From NCBI RefSeq assembly GCF_001428105.1, contig NZ_LMSJ01000019.1, positions 78,424 through 142,423 of the forward strand: a stretch of 64,000 bases of DNA, written 5' to 3'. Source of the DNA: Paenibacillus sp. Soil766 (GTDB taxonomy: Bacteria > Bacillota > Bacilli > Paenibacillales > NBRC-103111). The notes below the pieces were generated by a model that had not been told where the DNA came from, searched no databases, and worked only from the letters and a program-made list of their open reading frames with translations. A program made the translations under genes and the position numbers. This document shows positions 27,026-37,596 of the stretch, in pieces (positions within the stretch are counted from its first letter, which is position 1; each line of letters begins with the position of its first letter).

Positions 27026-27637
27026 TCAAGCGATCATGCCTAATGTGAAGAAGGTCATTAAACCAATGACGAAATTCATTCCCCATTTTTTACGAAGAAG
27101 CTCACGCCCTCGGTGCAAACGAGTTTTCACAGTCGTAATCGGCAGGTTCAGACGCTCACTAATTTCTTGAAGAGAAAGCTCCTCTAGATAATACAGCGTA
27201 ATAATACCTTTATATTTGTCTGCTAATTTGTTAATGGATGCGTGCATGTGCTCTTGAATTTCGGTTTGAAGCACGGCGTGTTCCGGAGATTGATCTTGAC
27301 TGGCTAGCTTACTGTAGTAGCTGTAGTCATCATCAAAATCATTTAGCTCCGCATCGAGGGATTGAACGGGTCTTTTTTTGCGCAACAGATCGATGGCAAC
27401 ATTTTTTCCGATCCGATAAATCCAAGTTGAGAAATTCTGGCTTTCATCAAAGTGGTTTAAGTTCAAATAGACGCGAATAAAAGTTTCTTGCACAATATCC
27501 TCGGAATCAGGACGGTTATGCAGCATCCGAAACGCCAGCTTTTGTATTTTGCTACGATAGAGCTCGACTAACTCCACGAAAGCGTTGCGATCGCCTCGTC
27601 TGGATAATTGAATTAATTGAAGTTCTGCCACATTCAT
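27026..27637 (-). CDS. ECF RNA polymerase sigma factor, SigW-like
   Basis: Group 4 sigma factor of 203 residues. Region 2 (RPDSEDIVQETFIRVYLNLNHFDESQNFSTWIYRIGKNVAIDLLRKKR) and region 4 (LPITTVKTRLHRGRELLRKKW) are clear, and the sequence resembles SigW, the envelope-stress sigma. Unlike sigW loci, no anti-sigma gene lies downstream; the next feature is a terminator. The last 17 residues (MNFVIGLMTFFTLGMIA) are strongly hydrophobic. ATG with a ribosome binding site reading GGAGGG at a spacing of about 7. Confidence 0.9.
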   Translation of the reverse strand: MNVAELQLIQLSRRGDRNAFVELVELYRSKIQKLAFRMLHNRPDSEDIVQETFIRVYLNLNHFDESQNFSTWIYRIGKNVAIDLLRKKRPVQSLDAELNDFDDDYSYYSKLASQDQSPEHAVLQTEIQEHMHASINKLADKYKGIITLYYLEELSLQEISERLNLPITTVKTRLHRGRELLRKKWGMNFVIGLMTFFTLGMIA

Positions 27638-27751
27638 GATGTTTCCCTCCTTAGAGTTGTCGTTAAGAAAAAAAGGTCTAGATCAATCTCATTTGCTTAT
27701 ATCATATATATCGTCATTCCTGTATGCCTATGAGAGTTTTATCTATCTTTG

Positions 27752-27779
27752 ACTATATCATTTCTGTGGCTACAGTCAA
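27752..27779 (-). promoter_or_regulatory. Promoter of the ECF sigma gene
   Basis: Read on the minus strand: TTGACT (27779-27774), a 16-base spacer and TATAGT (27757-27752). It looks like a housekeeping sigma-A promoter; I see no TGAAAC/CGTA autoregulatory promoter. Confidence 0.6.
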
Positions 27780-27850
27780 ATTCAAATGAGGACGAGAGGC
27801 AGTTTATAACCAATTGTTACCGAAATCATGTAAGTTTCGTGACACTTTAT

Positions 27851-27880
27851 AGAGATCTTTGACGAAGTCAAAGTTTCTCT
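27851..27880. repeat. Hairpin downstream of the small membrane protein gene
   Basis: CTTTGAC-GAA-GTCAAAG with an outer AGAGA/TCTCT extension, just past the stop of the minus-strand gene at 27882. No T run follows, so it is a possible weak terminator or processing hairpin. Confidence 0.5.
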
Positions 27881-27881
27881 G

Positions 27882-28046
27882 CTAGCTACGAGGACTTGGA
27901 TTGGAGTGGGATACAGTGGTTGTATTTGTATTTGAGGTGCCAATTCCAATCTTATGAATTTCGTTCCACAATGCTACACTTCCCCATAATAAAACGATGC
28001 CGATAATCAGGAGAGTTGTGCGTTTAATTGGTTTTCTTCCGTTCAT
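27882..28046 (-). CDS. Hypothetical small single-pass membrane protein
   Basis: Possible 54-residue protein: a basic N-terminus (MNGRKPIKRT), one hydrophobic segment (about residues 10-28) and a polar Asn/Thr/Ser-rich outside tail. It is divergent from bofC. The frame is open to 28079, but no ribosome binding site precedes that Met; the one at 28046 has only GGTGA. I do not recognise a family. Confidence 0.45.
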   Translation of the reverse strand: MNGRKPIKRTTLLIIGIVLLWGSVALWNEIHKIGIGTSNTNTTTVSHSNPSPRS

Positions 28047-28155
28047 GGTAAATTCACCATCCGTCTTGATTGGTTTCATTCTATTCTATGGTAAATGATG
28101 TATAGTGCTTCTTGCAAATGGAAACAATACGAAAAAACAAGAAGAAGGGGATAAC

Positions 28156-28818
28156 GTGATTGTACATCGGTTCTTGAAGCAATTGAAGAAGAGATTACGC
28201 TGGAAGCGAAGTTGGTTGACCTTAGGGATATTCGTTCTGGTTGTTATGGCTACCTGGTCCGTATTTGGTGATGATGCCCCCTACAACCGGAAAGTTGCCA
28301 CTCGCGCGACCATCGCTGGTTTAACACCAGAAGATGATGTACGTCTTCAGGAAGCAACAAAACGGTTGCAAACCATTTCAGATCGCAGAGACAGCTATTT
28401 GCTCAAGTCCTATGTCTGCGGAGAAGAACGCAGTCAGTTGGGTTCGCATACGTCACAAGAATTACTTGCACTGCAGAAACAACACCCTAGTTGGCAGTTA
28501 AGCATTCAAGAGACAGGTGAGGTTGTTTTTACGGAAAACATTGAAGATTTATCACCAGACTGCAAAGAAAGGGCAGTATTCGGGATAGACGGCAGCAGCA
28601 ATTTGTCGTTATTCAATGGAACCCCTGCAAACAATCAAATTATTCGTACCTTTTTCCAACTCAATATTCAGCAATTAGAAAGCAGTTTGCCAAGAGATAC
28701 GGTGGCACAGCTTCACGAAGGGATTCGAGTTACGGATATAGAGGAGTATAATAGCGTATTATCTACGTTCAGCGATTATGCCATTGAAGTTACGGAAGGT
28801 GCAATGTCACGTCCTTAG
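28156..28818 (+). CDS. bofC: Intercompartmental signalling factor BofC
   Basis: Forespore-secreted inhibitor in the sigma-K checkpoint, acting on the SpoIVB protease that signals to SpoIVFB (also encoded here at 12.9 kb). 220 residues with an N-terminal membrane or signal segment (about 20-37), then an extracytoplasmic domain starting around YLLKSYVCGEERSQLG. Two cysteines (YVCGEE, SPDCKE) could pair. The position ahead of ruvAB agrees with B. subtilis. GTG 28156 with AAGGGG; the frame is open to 28105 without a site. Confidence 0.82.
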   Translation: MIVHRFLKQLKKRLRWKRSWLTLGIFVLVVMATWSVFGDDAPYNRKVATRATIAGLTPEDDVRLQEATKRLQTISDRRDSYLLKSYVCGEERSQLGSHTSQELLALQKQHPSWQLSIQETGEVVFTENIEDLSPDCKERAVFGIDGSSNLSLFNGTPANNQIIRTFFQLNIQQLESSLPRDTVAQLHEGIRVTDIEEYNSVLSTFSDYAIEVTEGAMSRP

Positions 28819-28844
28819 TTCAAAGAATACCATAGATAAAGCCT

Positions 28845-28885
28845 AAGAGATAGTTTCGGGAATTCCCGAGTCTATCTCTTTTTTT
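28845..28885 (+). terminator. Terminator after bofC
   Basis: AAGAGATAG pairs with CTATCTCTT around an inner CGGGAATTCCCG palindrome, followed by T7. Confidence 0.85.
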
Positions 28886-28892
28886 CATTCTC

Positions 28893-28901
28893 TGCTATAA
28901 T
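28893..28901 (+). promoter_or_regulatory. Extended -10 before ruvC
   Basis: TGCTATAAT, an extended -10 match; the -35 region lies in the preceding terminator and is poor. Confidence 0.45.
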
Positions 28902-29047
28902 GGGAAATGACTACATATGTTCGCTTTTTTATAAAATATAAGCATTTATAAGTTTCAAATGATAAGTCGGCTATATTTCTAGATAAACACTTTGATACGT
29001 CCTTAGAGGACGGTGTGGCCGTTTATTTTGGATGGGAGAGAAATTCT

Positions 29048-29548
29048 TTGCGTATTCTAGGGATTGATCCAGGGATCGCGATCGTAGGCTTTGGCTTTAT
29101 TGATAAAATCGGCAGTAAACTAGTTCCGGTACAATATGGTTCGATTCAAACGGAAGCACACACGGATCCAGGTATCCGGTTGAAAGATGTCTATGACGCT
29201 ACAGTACAATTGATAGAGAAATATAAACCAGATGTGATGTCCATTGAGAAACTATTTTTTAATCGAAATGTAACAACGGCATTTACTGTAGGTCAGGCGC
29301 GAGGCGTAATGATCCTTGCAGGCGTGCAGGCTGGGTTGCCGATTGCTGAATATACGCCGCTTCAAGTCAAGCAAGCCGTTGTAGGTTATGGGAATGCAGA
29401 GAAGAGGCAAGTACAGGAAATGGTCAAGATTTTGTTGAAGTTGTCCCAAATACCGAAGCCAGATGATGTCGCTGATGCCTTGGCTATCGCTATTTGTCAT
29501 GCACATTCCTCCGCACTCCAATCTAGAATAAACGAGGTCAAACGATGA
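29048..29548 (+). CDS. ruvC: Holliday junction resolvase RuvC
   Basis: Endonuclease that cleaves four-way junctions with RuvAB, 166 residues. Catalytic acidic residues are in LRILGIDPG, SIEKLFF and KPDDVADALAIAICH. The TTG at 29048 matches the family N-terminus and follows GGGAGAG; an upstream GTG at 29015 is less likely. B. subtilis uses RecU instead, so this locus differs from the model. The stop overlaps the ruvA ATG. Confidence 0.93.
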   Translation: MRILGIDPGIAIVGFGFIDKIGSKLVPVQYGSIQTEAHTDPGIRLKDVYDATVQLIEKYKPDVMSIEKLFFNRNVTTAFTVGQARGVMILAGVQAGLPIAEYTPLQVKQAVVGYGNAEKRQVQEMVKILLKLSQIPKPDDVADALAIAICHAHSSALQSRINEVKR

Positions 29549-30174
29549 TAGATTTCTTACGAGGTAAAGTAGCTCTGCGGGAAAGTGACTATGCAGTGCT
29601 CGATGTGAATGGTGTTGGCTACCGTGTATTTTGCCCGAACCCTTATGCGCTTTCGCATAAAGAAAATGAAGATGTCACGATGTTTATCCATTATCATGTA
29701 AGGGAAGATGCGCATCTCCTGTTTGGCTTTATGACGCGCGATGAACAGTCCTTATTTCGCTTATTGCTGGATGTCAGTGGTATTGGTCCCAAAGTTGCGC
29801 TAGGCATTTTAGCGGCAGGTGGAAGACCCGAAGCTGTCATACTAGCGATAAGCCAAGAAAACTTGGCGTTTCTGACTAAGCTTCCTGGTATCGGGAAGAA
29901 AACAGCCCAACGGATTATTCTAGACTTGAAAGATAAGCTAGGCTCTGTGAGCTTCTCTAGTCCAGAGGCTGCTGTCGCATTAAGTGTTGTCGGTTCGGCA
30001 CAATTAACAGAAGGCGGGCTGCCTTGGAGCGAAGCGAAGGAAGCCTTGATGACACTTGGCTATACGGAAGCAGAAGTCGATCGTGCATGGCTGCAAGTGA
30101 AGCCAAAAGCAGGGCCATCGGATTCTGTTGATGTGCTGGTGAAGCTTGCTTTGCAAGCTTTATTCACTATGTAA
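29545..30174 (+). CDS. ruvA: Holliday junction helicase subunit RuvA
   Basis: DNA junction-binding tetramer, 209 residues. N-terminal OB fold (MIDFLRGKVALRESDYAVLDVNGVGYRVF), two helix-hairpin-helix motifs (LDVSGIGPKVALGIL, LTKLPGIGKKTAQRIILDLKDKL) and a C-terminal RuvB-binding domain. ATGA overlap with ruvC. Confidence 0.97.
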   Translation: MIDFLRGKVALRESDYAVLDVNGVGYRVFCPNPYALSHKENEDVTMFIHYHVREDAHLLFGFMTRDEQSLFRLLLDVSGIGPKVALGILAAGGRPEAVILAISQENLAFLTKLPGIGKKTAQRIILDLKDKLGSVSFSSPEAAVALSVVGSAQLTEGGLPWSEAKEALMTLGYTEAEVDRAWLQVKPKAGPSDSVDVLVKLALQALFTM

Positions 30175-30206
30175 GAAATTGAACGAGCACAGAAAGGAGG
30201 GACACC

Positions 30207-31214
30207 ATGGACAATGATCGGATCATATCGGCTAATTTTATGATGGAAGACAATGTGGTCGAGTATAGTCTGCGTCCACGGTTTTTGGCTGAATATATCG
30301 GCCAGAAACAGGCGAAGGAGAACCTCAAGATCTATATTGAAGCAGCGAAAATGAGGAAAGAGGCCCTAGATCATGTACTTCTGTATGGACCGCCTGGACT
30401 CGGTAAAACCACGCTATCCAACATTATCGCCAATGAGCTTGGTGTGAATATTCGTACAACCTCCGGGCCTGCCATCGAGCGGCCTGGAGATCTTGCTGCC
30501 ATCCTGACGAATTTGCAGGAGGGGGATGTGCTCTTCATCGATGAGATTCACCGACTCCACCGGACGGTGGAAGAGGTGCTATACCCAGCGATGGAGGATT
30601 TTGCCCTTGATATTATCATCGGCAAGGGGCCAAGCGCACGATCCGTGCGACTCGACCTGCCGCCATTTACCTTAATCGGCGCCACAACACGCGTTGGGCT
30701 GCTCTCTGCGCCTCTACGCGACCGATTTGGGGTCGTTAGTCGGTTGGAGTTTTACACGGTCGATGAGCTCAGCTACATCGTTAGCCGGACAGCCGACATC
30801 TTGCAGGTCGGCATTGTTGGTGATGCTGCGCGTGAGATCGGCATGCGTTCGCGGGGGACTCCGCGTATCGCGAACCGATTGCTGAAGCGGGTGCGCGATT
30901 TTGCCCAGGTGAGAGGCGACGGCATCATCACCATGGAGCTTGCCAAGGAGTCGCTAAGACTCCTGCAGGTGGATGATCTGGGGTTGGATGAAATTGACCA
31001 TAAGATGCTGCGTGCGATAATTCAGAGCTTCCAAGGGGGCCCTGTTGGGCTTGAAACGATCGCTGCAACCATCGGTGAGGAAAGCCAAACCATTGAAGAT
31101 GTCTACGAGCCGTATTTGCTTCAAATTGGCTTTATGCAGCGTACACCTCGAGGACGGATCGTGACGCCGCAAGCTTATCACCACCTCGGGTTACCGGTAC
31201 CGGAGCAACGCTAG
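30207..31214 (+). CDS. ruvB: Holliday junction helicase motor RuvB
   Basis: AAA+ branch-migration motor, 335 residues. Walker [19 protein letters not shown], Walker [15 protein letters not shown], sensor and arginine-finger region [18 protein letters not shown], and a C-terminal winged helix ([16 protein letters not shown]). Strong AAAGGAGGG site. The middle of the gene is more GC-rich than its surroundings. Confidence 0.98.
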   Translation: MDNDRIISANFMMEDNVVEYSLRPRFLAEYIGQKQAKENLKIYIEAAKMRKEALDHVLLYGPPGLGKTTLSNIIANELGVNIRTTSGPAIERPGDLAAILTNLQEGDVLFIDEIHRLHRTVEEVLYPAMEDFALDIIIGKGPSARSVRLDLPPFTLIGATTRVGLLSAPLRDRFGVVSRLEFYTVDELSYIVSRTADILQVGIVGDAAREIGMRSRGTPRIANRLLKRVRDFAQVRGDGIITMELAKESLRLLQVDDLGLDEIDHKMLRAIIQSFQGGPVGLETIAATIGEESQTIEDVYEPYLLQIGFMQRTPRGRIVTPQAYHHLGLPVPEQR

Positions 31215-31251
31215 ATCTATTAGCGTTCAGCCTTCAAGAAATGACTTTTGT

Positions 31252-31293
31252 AAGCTTTTGCCGCTGCTGGAAGGGCGGGCAAGAGCTTTTTTT
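31252..31293 (+). terminator. Terminator after ruvB
   Basis: AAGCTTTTGCC pairs with GGCAAGAGCTT, followed by a T run. Confidence 0.8.
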
Positions 31294-31381
31294 GTCTTTT
31301 TTCAGCGAATAAACAAAACTTCTGTCTCTTGCTAGAGTCTACATTACTAGATGATAGCGTAAGAAAGGATACGATACCTTT

Positions 31382-33592
31382 ATGTTTGGAAGACATCAGC
31401 TAGTTAAACCAAAGCGAATTGCCATCCTAACGGCAGCAGCATTAACGTTTACAGCCATTTTATATGGGGGATCTGAAGTGAATGCCGATGGGATTAAGCA
31501 TTTGGATCAGATTCGTGTTGCCCTTGTCATTAATGCGACGAAATATAAAAAGATAGAACCGCTAGTTTCGCTCTCTTCCCCAGGCGGATTCGAGATTGGT
31601 GTGCGAAGTTCTGCGAATACGGAAGCGAAGCCATGGGCATCTATTTCGGATGCTACGATTCGGATGTCACTAGATCAATACAGTATGATGATGCTAGAAA
31701 CGCCAGACTACACGACGGCTAGGACCTTGAACGGCAAACTGGCAATAATGGCAGAAGAAAGTTTCGTGTTAAGTCGTAACAAGCTGGGCAAGATGGTGTA
31801 CCAAGTTTATTACGGGAATCTGCCTACGAAGGGGGAAGCCGAAAGCGCAGCAGCTCAAGCCTTAAAGGACCCGGCGGTAGCGGCATTGACGAAATCAGCC
31901 CCTCCTGTGCCTAGTGGTCCCCTCCACTTGAGTGCGGGAACGTATGACTCAGAGGAAGCAGCCCAGCAGCAAATCGCCGTGTACACGGGGGCTGGTGTCC
32001 AAGCTGATCTGGTTTTACAGGAGAATGGGGCTGGCAACGTGGCCTACAGTGTCTGGTTAGGGAGCGAAGCAACGGATGCCAAGCTTGAGCTCGTAAAGCA
32101 AGCAGCTTTGAAGGCTGCACCTAATACGCCTCTCCAACCAGCGAATACGAAATCGGCCTACTTGATCCGTAGATCAGATGTAACAAGCTCGGCCAGTCCT
32201 ACTATTACTATAGCCCATTATGTGACAGCTACTGGAGAGCAGAAAACTGTGATCCATCCTAAGAAACAGGGCATCGCAGTGAAAGAACGAATGGACCGCA
32301 GCTACCGTGGCGACATGGAGATTAGCACCTATCACGATCGATTGGCGTTGGTCAATGAACTTCCTATGGATCAATATTTATATGGGGTTATTGGAGCAGA
32401 GCTTAACTCGCAATGGCCAGCAGAAGCACTGAAGGCACAAGCTGTAGCGGCGCGTACTTATGCCATCGTTCAAGGAAACAAGTATGAGATTGCGCAAGTT
32501 ACGGATACAACGCTTGAACAGGCCTACTATGGCTTGGGTAAAGAATTTACGGCTGGCAACCTAGCGGTTGATGCGACAAAGGATCAAGTGATTACGAATA
32601 CGCGAGGCTTGATAACACCAGTATTTGCTTCTAATGCGGGTGGCATAACAGCAGATTCTACAGAAGCTTGGGGCAACTCGGTTGACTATTTGCGTAGTGT
32701 TGCAAGCCCAGATGAAAGCGCTGAACAGGGCAAAGCCATCTGGTACCAGATTCAACTATCAGACGGCCGAGTCGCTTATGTACATAGCATGTATGTTAGG
32801 GATAGTGGACAGAAGGACAAGGCAGGTAAATCGATTTTCGAGGCTACAGAGTCAGATGTCAACGTACGTGTAGCACCTTATGTGGATAATGCTGCGAATC
32901 CTCCCATAGCTAAATTGACTGCCAAAGAAAAAGTCGTCATCCTTGGTCAAGAGAGAGAATCGAATGCTTACTCTTGGATAAGAGGTCCTTACAGCCTGAG
33001 TGAAATTAAAAGCAAGTTAGAAGCTGCGAAGATCCCCATTAACGGAGAGTTAACCTCACTGGAAGTTTCCCAAAGAGGCCCGTCTGGCCGAGCAATTGAG
33101 TTGAAGGCCAACGGTGTTGTCGTGAAGTTAGACAATCCGGACGCTATTCGAGGCGTATTAGGTGGTTTACCGAGCACGCTGTTTGAAATAGAAGGAGCAG
33201 GCAGTTATACTGGTACTAGCTCATCTGCTACAAGCACTGCCAACATTGCGATTTTGAGCGGCTCTGGGGTCGTTACGAGCAGCTCATCTTCAGATAGTGT
33301 TTATGTGTTATCCGGCAAACAAACGCAGCCAACTGCTGTGAAGAAAACGGATTTAATGACGCTAAGCAGTACGGGCTTAAGTAAGCCTGTGTTGACGGGA
33401 ACAGGTTCATCTAGCATCCTTTCTAAGGGATCAACGGCCCTACTAGGAAATCAAATTATTTTCCGCGGAAAAGGGTTTGGCCATGGCGTAGGCATGTCGC
33501 AATGGGGTGCAAAAGGCTTTGCAGAGAAGGGCTACGATTACAAAAAAATACTTCAGACGTATTTTACTGGAGTCAACATAACGAAGGAATGA
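31382..33592 (+). CDS. SpoIID/LytB-domain protein, large form
   Basis: A 736-residue exported protein. N-terminal signal or anchor (about 15-36), SPOR-like repeats (about 110-250), then a SpoIID/LytB domain: DQYLYGVIGAELNSQWPAEALKAQ (about 330) with the Glu that is catalytic in SpoIID, FASNAGGITADSTEAWG, and the distant C-terminal end GKGFGHGVGMSQWGAKGFAEKGYDY. SpoIID proteins are lytic transglycosylases acting on denuded glycan during engulfment. A segment of roughly 200 residues with a DVNVRVAPY SH3-like stretch and a Ser/Thr-rich part separates the last two blocks. It is twice the size of B. subtilis SpoIID, so it is a relative rather than the obvious orthologue. Confidence 0.85.
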   Translation: MFGRHQLVKPKRIAILTAAALTFTAILYGGSEVNADGIKHLDQIRVALVINATKYKKIEPLVSLSSPGGFEIGVRSSANTEAKPWASISDATIRMSLDQYSMMMLETPDYTTARTLNGKLAIMAEESFVLSRNKLGKMVYQVYYGNLPTKGEAESAAAQALKDPAVAALTKSAPPVPSGPLHLSAGTYDSEEAAQQQIAVYTGAGVQADLVLQENGAGNVAYSVWLGSEATDAKLELVKQAALKAAPNTPLQPANTKSAYLIRRSDVTSSASPTITIAHYVTATGEQKTVIHPKKQGIAVKERMDRSYRGDMEISTYHDRLALVNELPMDQYLYGVIGAELNSQWPAEALKAQAVAARTYAIVQGNKYEIAQVTDTTLEQAYYGLGKEFTAGNLAVDATKDQVITNTRGLITPVFASNAGGITADSTEAWGNSVDYLRSVASPDESAEQGKAIWYQIQLSDGRVAYVHSMYVRDSGQKDKAGKSIFEATESDVNVRVAPYVDNAANPPIAKLTAKEKVVILGQERESNAYSWIRGPYSLSEIKSKLEAAKIPINGELTSLEVSQRGPSGRAIELKANGVVVKLDNPDAIRGVLGGLPSTLFEIEGAGSYTGTSSSATSTANIAILSGSGVVTSSSSSDSVYVLSGKQTQPTAVKKTDLMTLSSTGLSKPVLTGTGSSSILSKGSTALLGNQIIFRGKGFGHGVGMSQWGAKGFAEKGYDYKKILQTYFTGVNITKE

Positions 33593-33601
33593 ATAACTAA
33601 C

Positions 33602-34681
33602 ATGGAAGTACAAGCATTCGATTTTGATTTACCAGAATCACTTATTGCCCAGACGCCGCTGCTAGAGCGCACGGCGTCTAGACTGCTTACACTGAATAAA
33701 GTAACAGGCGAAACCGCTCATCGTACATTTGAAGATCTGATTGCTTACTTAGAAGCCGGGGATTTACTCGTGATGAATGATACACGAGTCATTCCAGCAC
33801 GGCTTTTTGGTATGAAGAAAGACACGGGCGCTAAAGTGGAACTATTGCTGTTAAAACCGCTGGGCGAGGATCGATGGGAAGCACTGGTTAAACCAGGGAA
33901 GCGCATGCAGCTCGGCGCTGTTGCGGTATTCGGCACAGCTGCTGACGAAGGTGGCGAGCCTCTCCTAACTGCGGAAGTCGTTGAAGTTGGCGACATGGGA
34001 GCTCGTATTCTACAATTCCGGTATACGGGAATTTTCAATGAGATCTTGGATCAATTAGGCGAGATGCCGCTTCCGCCTTATATCAAGGAGCAGCTATCCG
34101 AGCGGGAAAGATACCAAACCGTCTATGCGAAGCATGAAGGATCCTCTGCCGCGCCAACGGCAGGCTTGCATTTTACGGCAGATTATTTGGAGAGACTGAA
34201 GGACAAAGGTGTCCGACTAGCCTTCGTGACGCTGCATGTAGGTCTAGGTACATTCCGCCCTGTATCCGTGGATAAGATTGAAGATCACCAGATGCATGCT
34301 GAGTATTACATTTTATCCGAAGCAACAGCAGCACTAATTAATGAAACGAAAGCGGCAGGGAAACGTGTTATTGCTGTCGGAACGACTTCTGCACGAACAT
34401 TGGAGACAGCAGCAGGATTGAGCCGCGAGCAGCCAGGTTACCAAGAAGGACAACCTTTACGCATTCAGGCCTCTCAAGGATGGACATCTATTTTCATCTA
34501 TCCTGGCTACACGTTTGGTGTCGTAGATGCATTGTTGACGAATTTTCATCTGCCAAAGTCAACATTGCTTATGCTCATTAGTGCACTAGCTGGTAAAGCC
34601 AATATCATGCGAGCCTACGAAGAAGCTGTGAAAGAAGAGTACCGATTCTTCAGCTTCGGTGATGCCATGTTGATTTATTAA
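33602..34681 (+). CDS. queA: S-adenosylmethionine:tRNA ribosyltransferase-isomerase QueA
   Basis: Transfers the ribosyl part of AdoMet to preQ1-tRNA, making epoxyqueuosine. 359 residues, starting [24 protein letters not shown]; conserved [21 protein letters not shown] and [12 protein letters not shown] blocks are present. Directly before tgt and yajC. Confidence 0.97.
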   Translation: MEVQAFDFDLPESLIAQTPLLERTASRLLTLNKVTGETAHRTFEDLIAYLEAGDLLVMNDTRVIPARLFGMKKDTGAKVELLLLKPLGEDRWEALVKPGKRMQLGAVAVFGTAADEGGEPLLTAEVVEVGDMGARILQFRYTGIFNEILDQLGEMPLPPYIKEQLSERERYQTVYAKHEGSSAAPTAGLHFTADYLERLKDKGVRLAFVTLHVGLGTFRPVSVDKIEDHQMHAEYYILSEATAALINETKAAGKRVIAVGTTSARTLETAAGLSREQPGYQEGQPLRIQASQGWTSIFIYPGYTFGVVDALLTNFHLPKSTLLMLISALAGKANIMRAYEEAVKEEYRFFSFGDAMLIY

Positions 34682-34718
34682 ATCATTCAATTGAACAAGA
34701 AGAGCAAGCTTAGAATAG

Positions 34719-35870
<1,152 letters not shown>

Positions 35871-35885
35871 GAGAGGAGGATACCT

Positions 35886-36200
35886 ATGTTTCTATTGGCA
35901 GAAGATGCAGCAAGCACAGGTGCAGTAGGATATTTGTATACATACGGGCCATTAGTGCTCATGTTCGTAGTTTTGTACTTCTTACTTATTCGTCCACAGC
36001 AAAAAAGACAGAAAACACGTAGTCAAATGCTCGGAGGATTGAAAAAAGGGGATAAGGTTGTTACGATTGGCGGACTTCATGGCACGATTGTAGAAATCAC
36101 AGATGACATTTGCGTACTTCGTGTTAACGATGCTACGAAAATGACTTTTGATCGCTCGGCAGTTAATGCAGTTTCACAAACACAAGCTACTAAGGAATAA
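35886..36200 (+). CDS. yajC: Preprotein translocase subunit YajC
   Basis: Small membrane component that associates with SecDF, 104 residues. One membrane segment (about 20-40) is followed by RPQQKRQKTRSQMLGGLKKGDKVVTIGGLHGTI, the family signature. GAGAGGAGG upstream. Last gene of queA-tgt-yajC. Confidence 0.95.
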   Translation: MFLLAEDAASTGAVGYLYTYGPLVLMFVVLYFLLIRPQQKRQKTRSQMLGGLKKGDKVVTIGGLHGTIVEITDDICVLRVNDATKMTFDRSAVNAVSQTQATKE

Positions 36201-36206
36201 GAAAAT

Positions 36207-36242
36207 AAAAAGCGAGGTCCTATAACAGGCTCTCGCTTTTTA
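36207..36242. terminator. Bidirectional terminator after yajC
   Basis: AAAAAGCGAG pairs with CTCGCTTTTT around an inner CCT-AGG pair, between convergent genes. Confidence 0.85.
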
Positions 36243-36261
36243 TTTGCATATATAGTTGAAA

Positions 36262-37101
36262 TTAATATTCGTTATTCTTTACTGGGCGCTTAAGGAGTGC
36301 ACGCTCACCAAGGATAAGTCGACCTTCAGCAATACGTAGACCCATTCGAGCAGCGACGACACCGAGTACAACACCAGCACACATATCGGACAACCAGTGA
36401 ATACCTAGATAGAAGATTGTGAAAATGATAAAGGCTGCTGAGCAGGGAACGAAAACTTTCCAAAACATGTTTCGGCTTTTTACAGCGATAACCGCCATTG
36501 AAACGGATATGGATGTGTGCAAACTTGGGAAACAATTGTCGAGTCCAGATAAAGGTCTGTAATCTTGCTCGAACGTTGGGAACACATCTAAGATGAGTAG
36601 ATCTACTTTTGGGTGGAAAAACCATACTTCATTAACTGGGAAAAAGAGATAAAACGGGATGGCTATCATATAATTGAACATCAATGCATAACAGACGGCA
36701 TAGAAAAGTTTATGATTCTTCTGATACGTGTAAAGAGCAATAGAAGTAATCATAATCGATGGGAATATAATGACATAGAAATAACTACATACGATCGTAA
36801 GAATATCATTATGGAAAAAGTTCTGAATCGTTGCTACAAAGTCTCCTTCGATGCCATAGATCGATTTCGTGAAATCGGCTTTGTATTGCATGCCTTTCTC
36901 AATGGCCATCTCCATCTTGTTAAACATGAGAATCATTAGCAACGCGATGAAATGAAAAAGGAATTTACGTGAAGTAAATATTTCATGAACTAAGCTGCTG
37001 GCAATGGTGTATGGACTCTTTCGCGTTGCGATAATTACAAAAGCGAAAATTGTTAGTACAATATAAACTGTCGCATGCGTCATAGATTGAAAAGGGCTCA
37101 A
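36262..37101 (-). CDS. PAP2-superfamily membrane phosphatase/phosphotransferase
   Basis: Polytopic membrane protein of 279 residues with the C-terminal PAP2 motifs CFPSLHTSISVS and YLGIHWLSDMCAGVVLG. The arrangement resembles the inositol-phosphotransferase/AUR1-like branch more than the short undecaprenyl-pyrophosphate phosphatases; the substrate is unknown. I chose TTG at 37101 because AGGGGG lies 7 bases upstream and an extended -10 promoter sits at 37158-37150. The longer frame to GTG 37188 would begin upstream of that promoter and has no ribosome binding site. Confidence 0.8.
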   Translation of the reverse strand: MSPFQSMTHATVYIVLTIFAFVIIATRKSPYTIASSLVHEIFTSRKFLFHFIALLMILMFNKMEMAIEKGMQYKADFTKSIYGIEGDFVATIQNFFHNDILTIVCSYFYVIIFPSIMITSIALYTYQKNHKLFYAVCYALMFNYMIAIPFYLFFPVNEVWFFHPKVDLLILDVFPTFEQDYRPLSGLDNCFPSLHTSISVSMAVIAVKSRNMFWKVFVPCSAAFIIFTIFYLGIHWLSDMCAGVVLGVVAARMGLRIAEGRLILGERALLKRPVKNNEY

Positions 37102-37149
37102 GTTGTATCCCCCTATATATTGGAAGTTTTGTGCGGCAATAACTATGAC

Positions 37150-37158
37150 ATTATACCA
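37150..37158 (-). promoter_or_regulatory. Extended -10 promoter of the PAP2 gene
   Basis: TGGTATAAT read on the minus strand; TTGCAC at 37181-37176 is a poor -35 because the spacing is 20. Confidence 0.55.
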
Positions 37159-37197
37159 CACTAGGCGGGGGGGAAGTGCAATCTTCACGGAAAAGAC

Positions 37198-37596
37198 TTA
37201 TTTTTGAGTATTTACACCAAGTATGCCACCGAGCGCCCCAGATGCGAATAAAATGCCAAGTAATTGGAGTGATTGAAGATTCAACCCTGCATCGAATGCT
37301 AGAAAACCGACTAGGAAAATGAGAATGAAATAGAAGACGCCGACCATGCCCCCGTGATACCAGCCGCGATTACCGGCTCGTTTACCAGAAACCCATCCTC
37401 CAATAAATAAGGAGACCGCATGGATGATGGTTGTTAATGTGTGTAAAGAGCTTTCTTGTGTGCTAGTTAAAAGTAAAAACAAGGAGGTCACAATGGTTCC
37501 AATGGTCATCATACTAAATGAATAGACGAGTCCTGAAAATAATGGCGATGTTATTCGAACCTGACTGACCGTTTTCATAGGGTTCACAGGCATCAT
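37198..37596 (-). CDS. TIGR04086-family membrane protein (YrzE-like)
   Basis: A 132-residue protein with four membrane segments; the sequence GGWVSGKRAGNRGWYHGGMVG between segments 2 and 3 is typical of this family of unknown function. B. subtilis has yrzE at the corresponding place near yajC and spoVB. Two adjacent ATGs (37596, 37593) sit close to AAAGGA; a GTG at 37587 has better spacing, so the exact start is unsure. Confidence 0.82.
   Translation of the reverse strand: MMPVNPMKTVSQVRITSPLFSGLVYSFSMMTIGTIVTSLFLLLTSTQESSLHTLTTIIHAVSLFIGGWVSGKRAGNRGWYHGGMVGVFYFILIFLVGFLAFDAGLNLQSLQLLGILFASGALGGILGVNTQK

Noticed and set aside
36613..36939. 108-codon plus-strand frame
   Set aside because: Lies inside the PAP2 gene on the opposite strand and has no supporting signals.
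37102..37188. Longer N-terminus of the PAP2 protein from GTG 37188
   Set aside because: No ribosome binding site, and the extended -10 promoter lies inside this segment.
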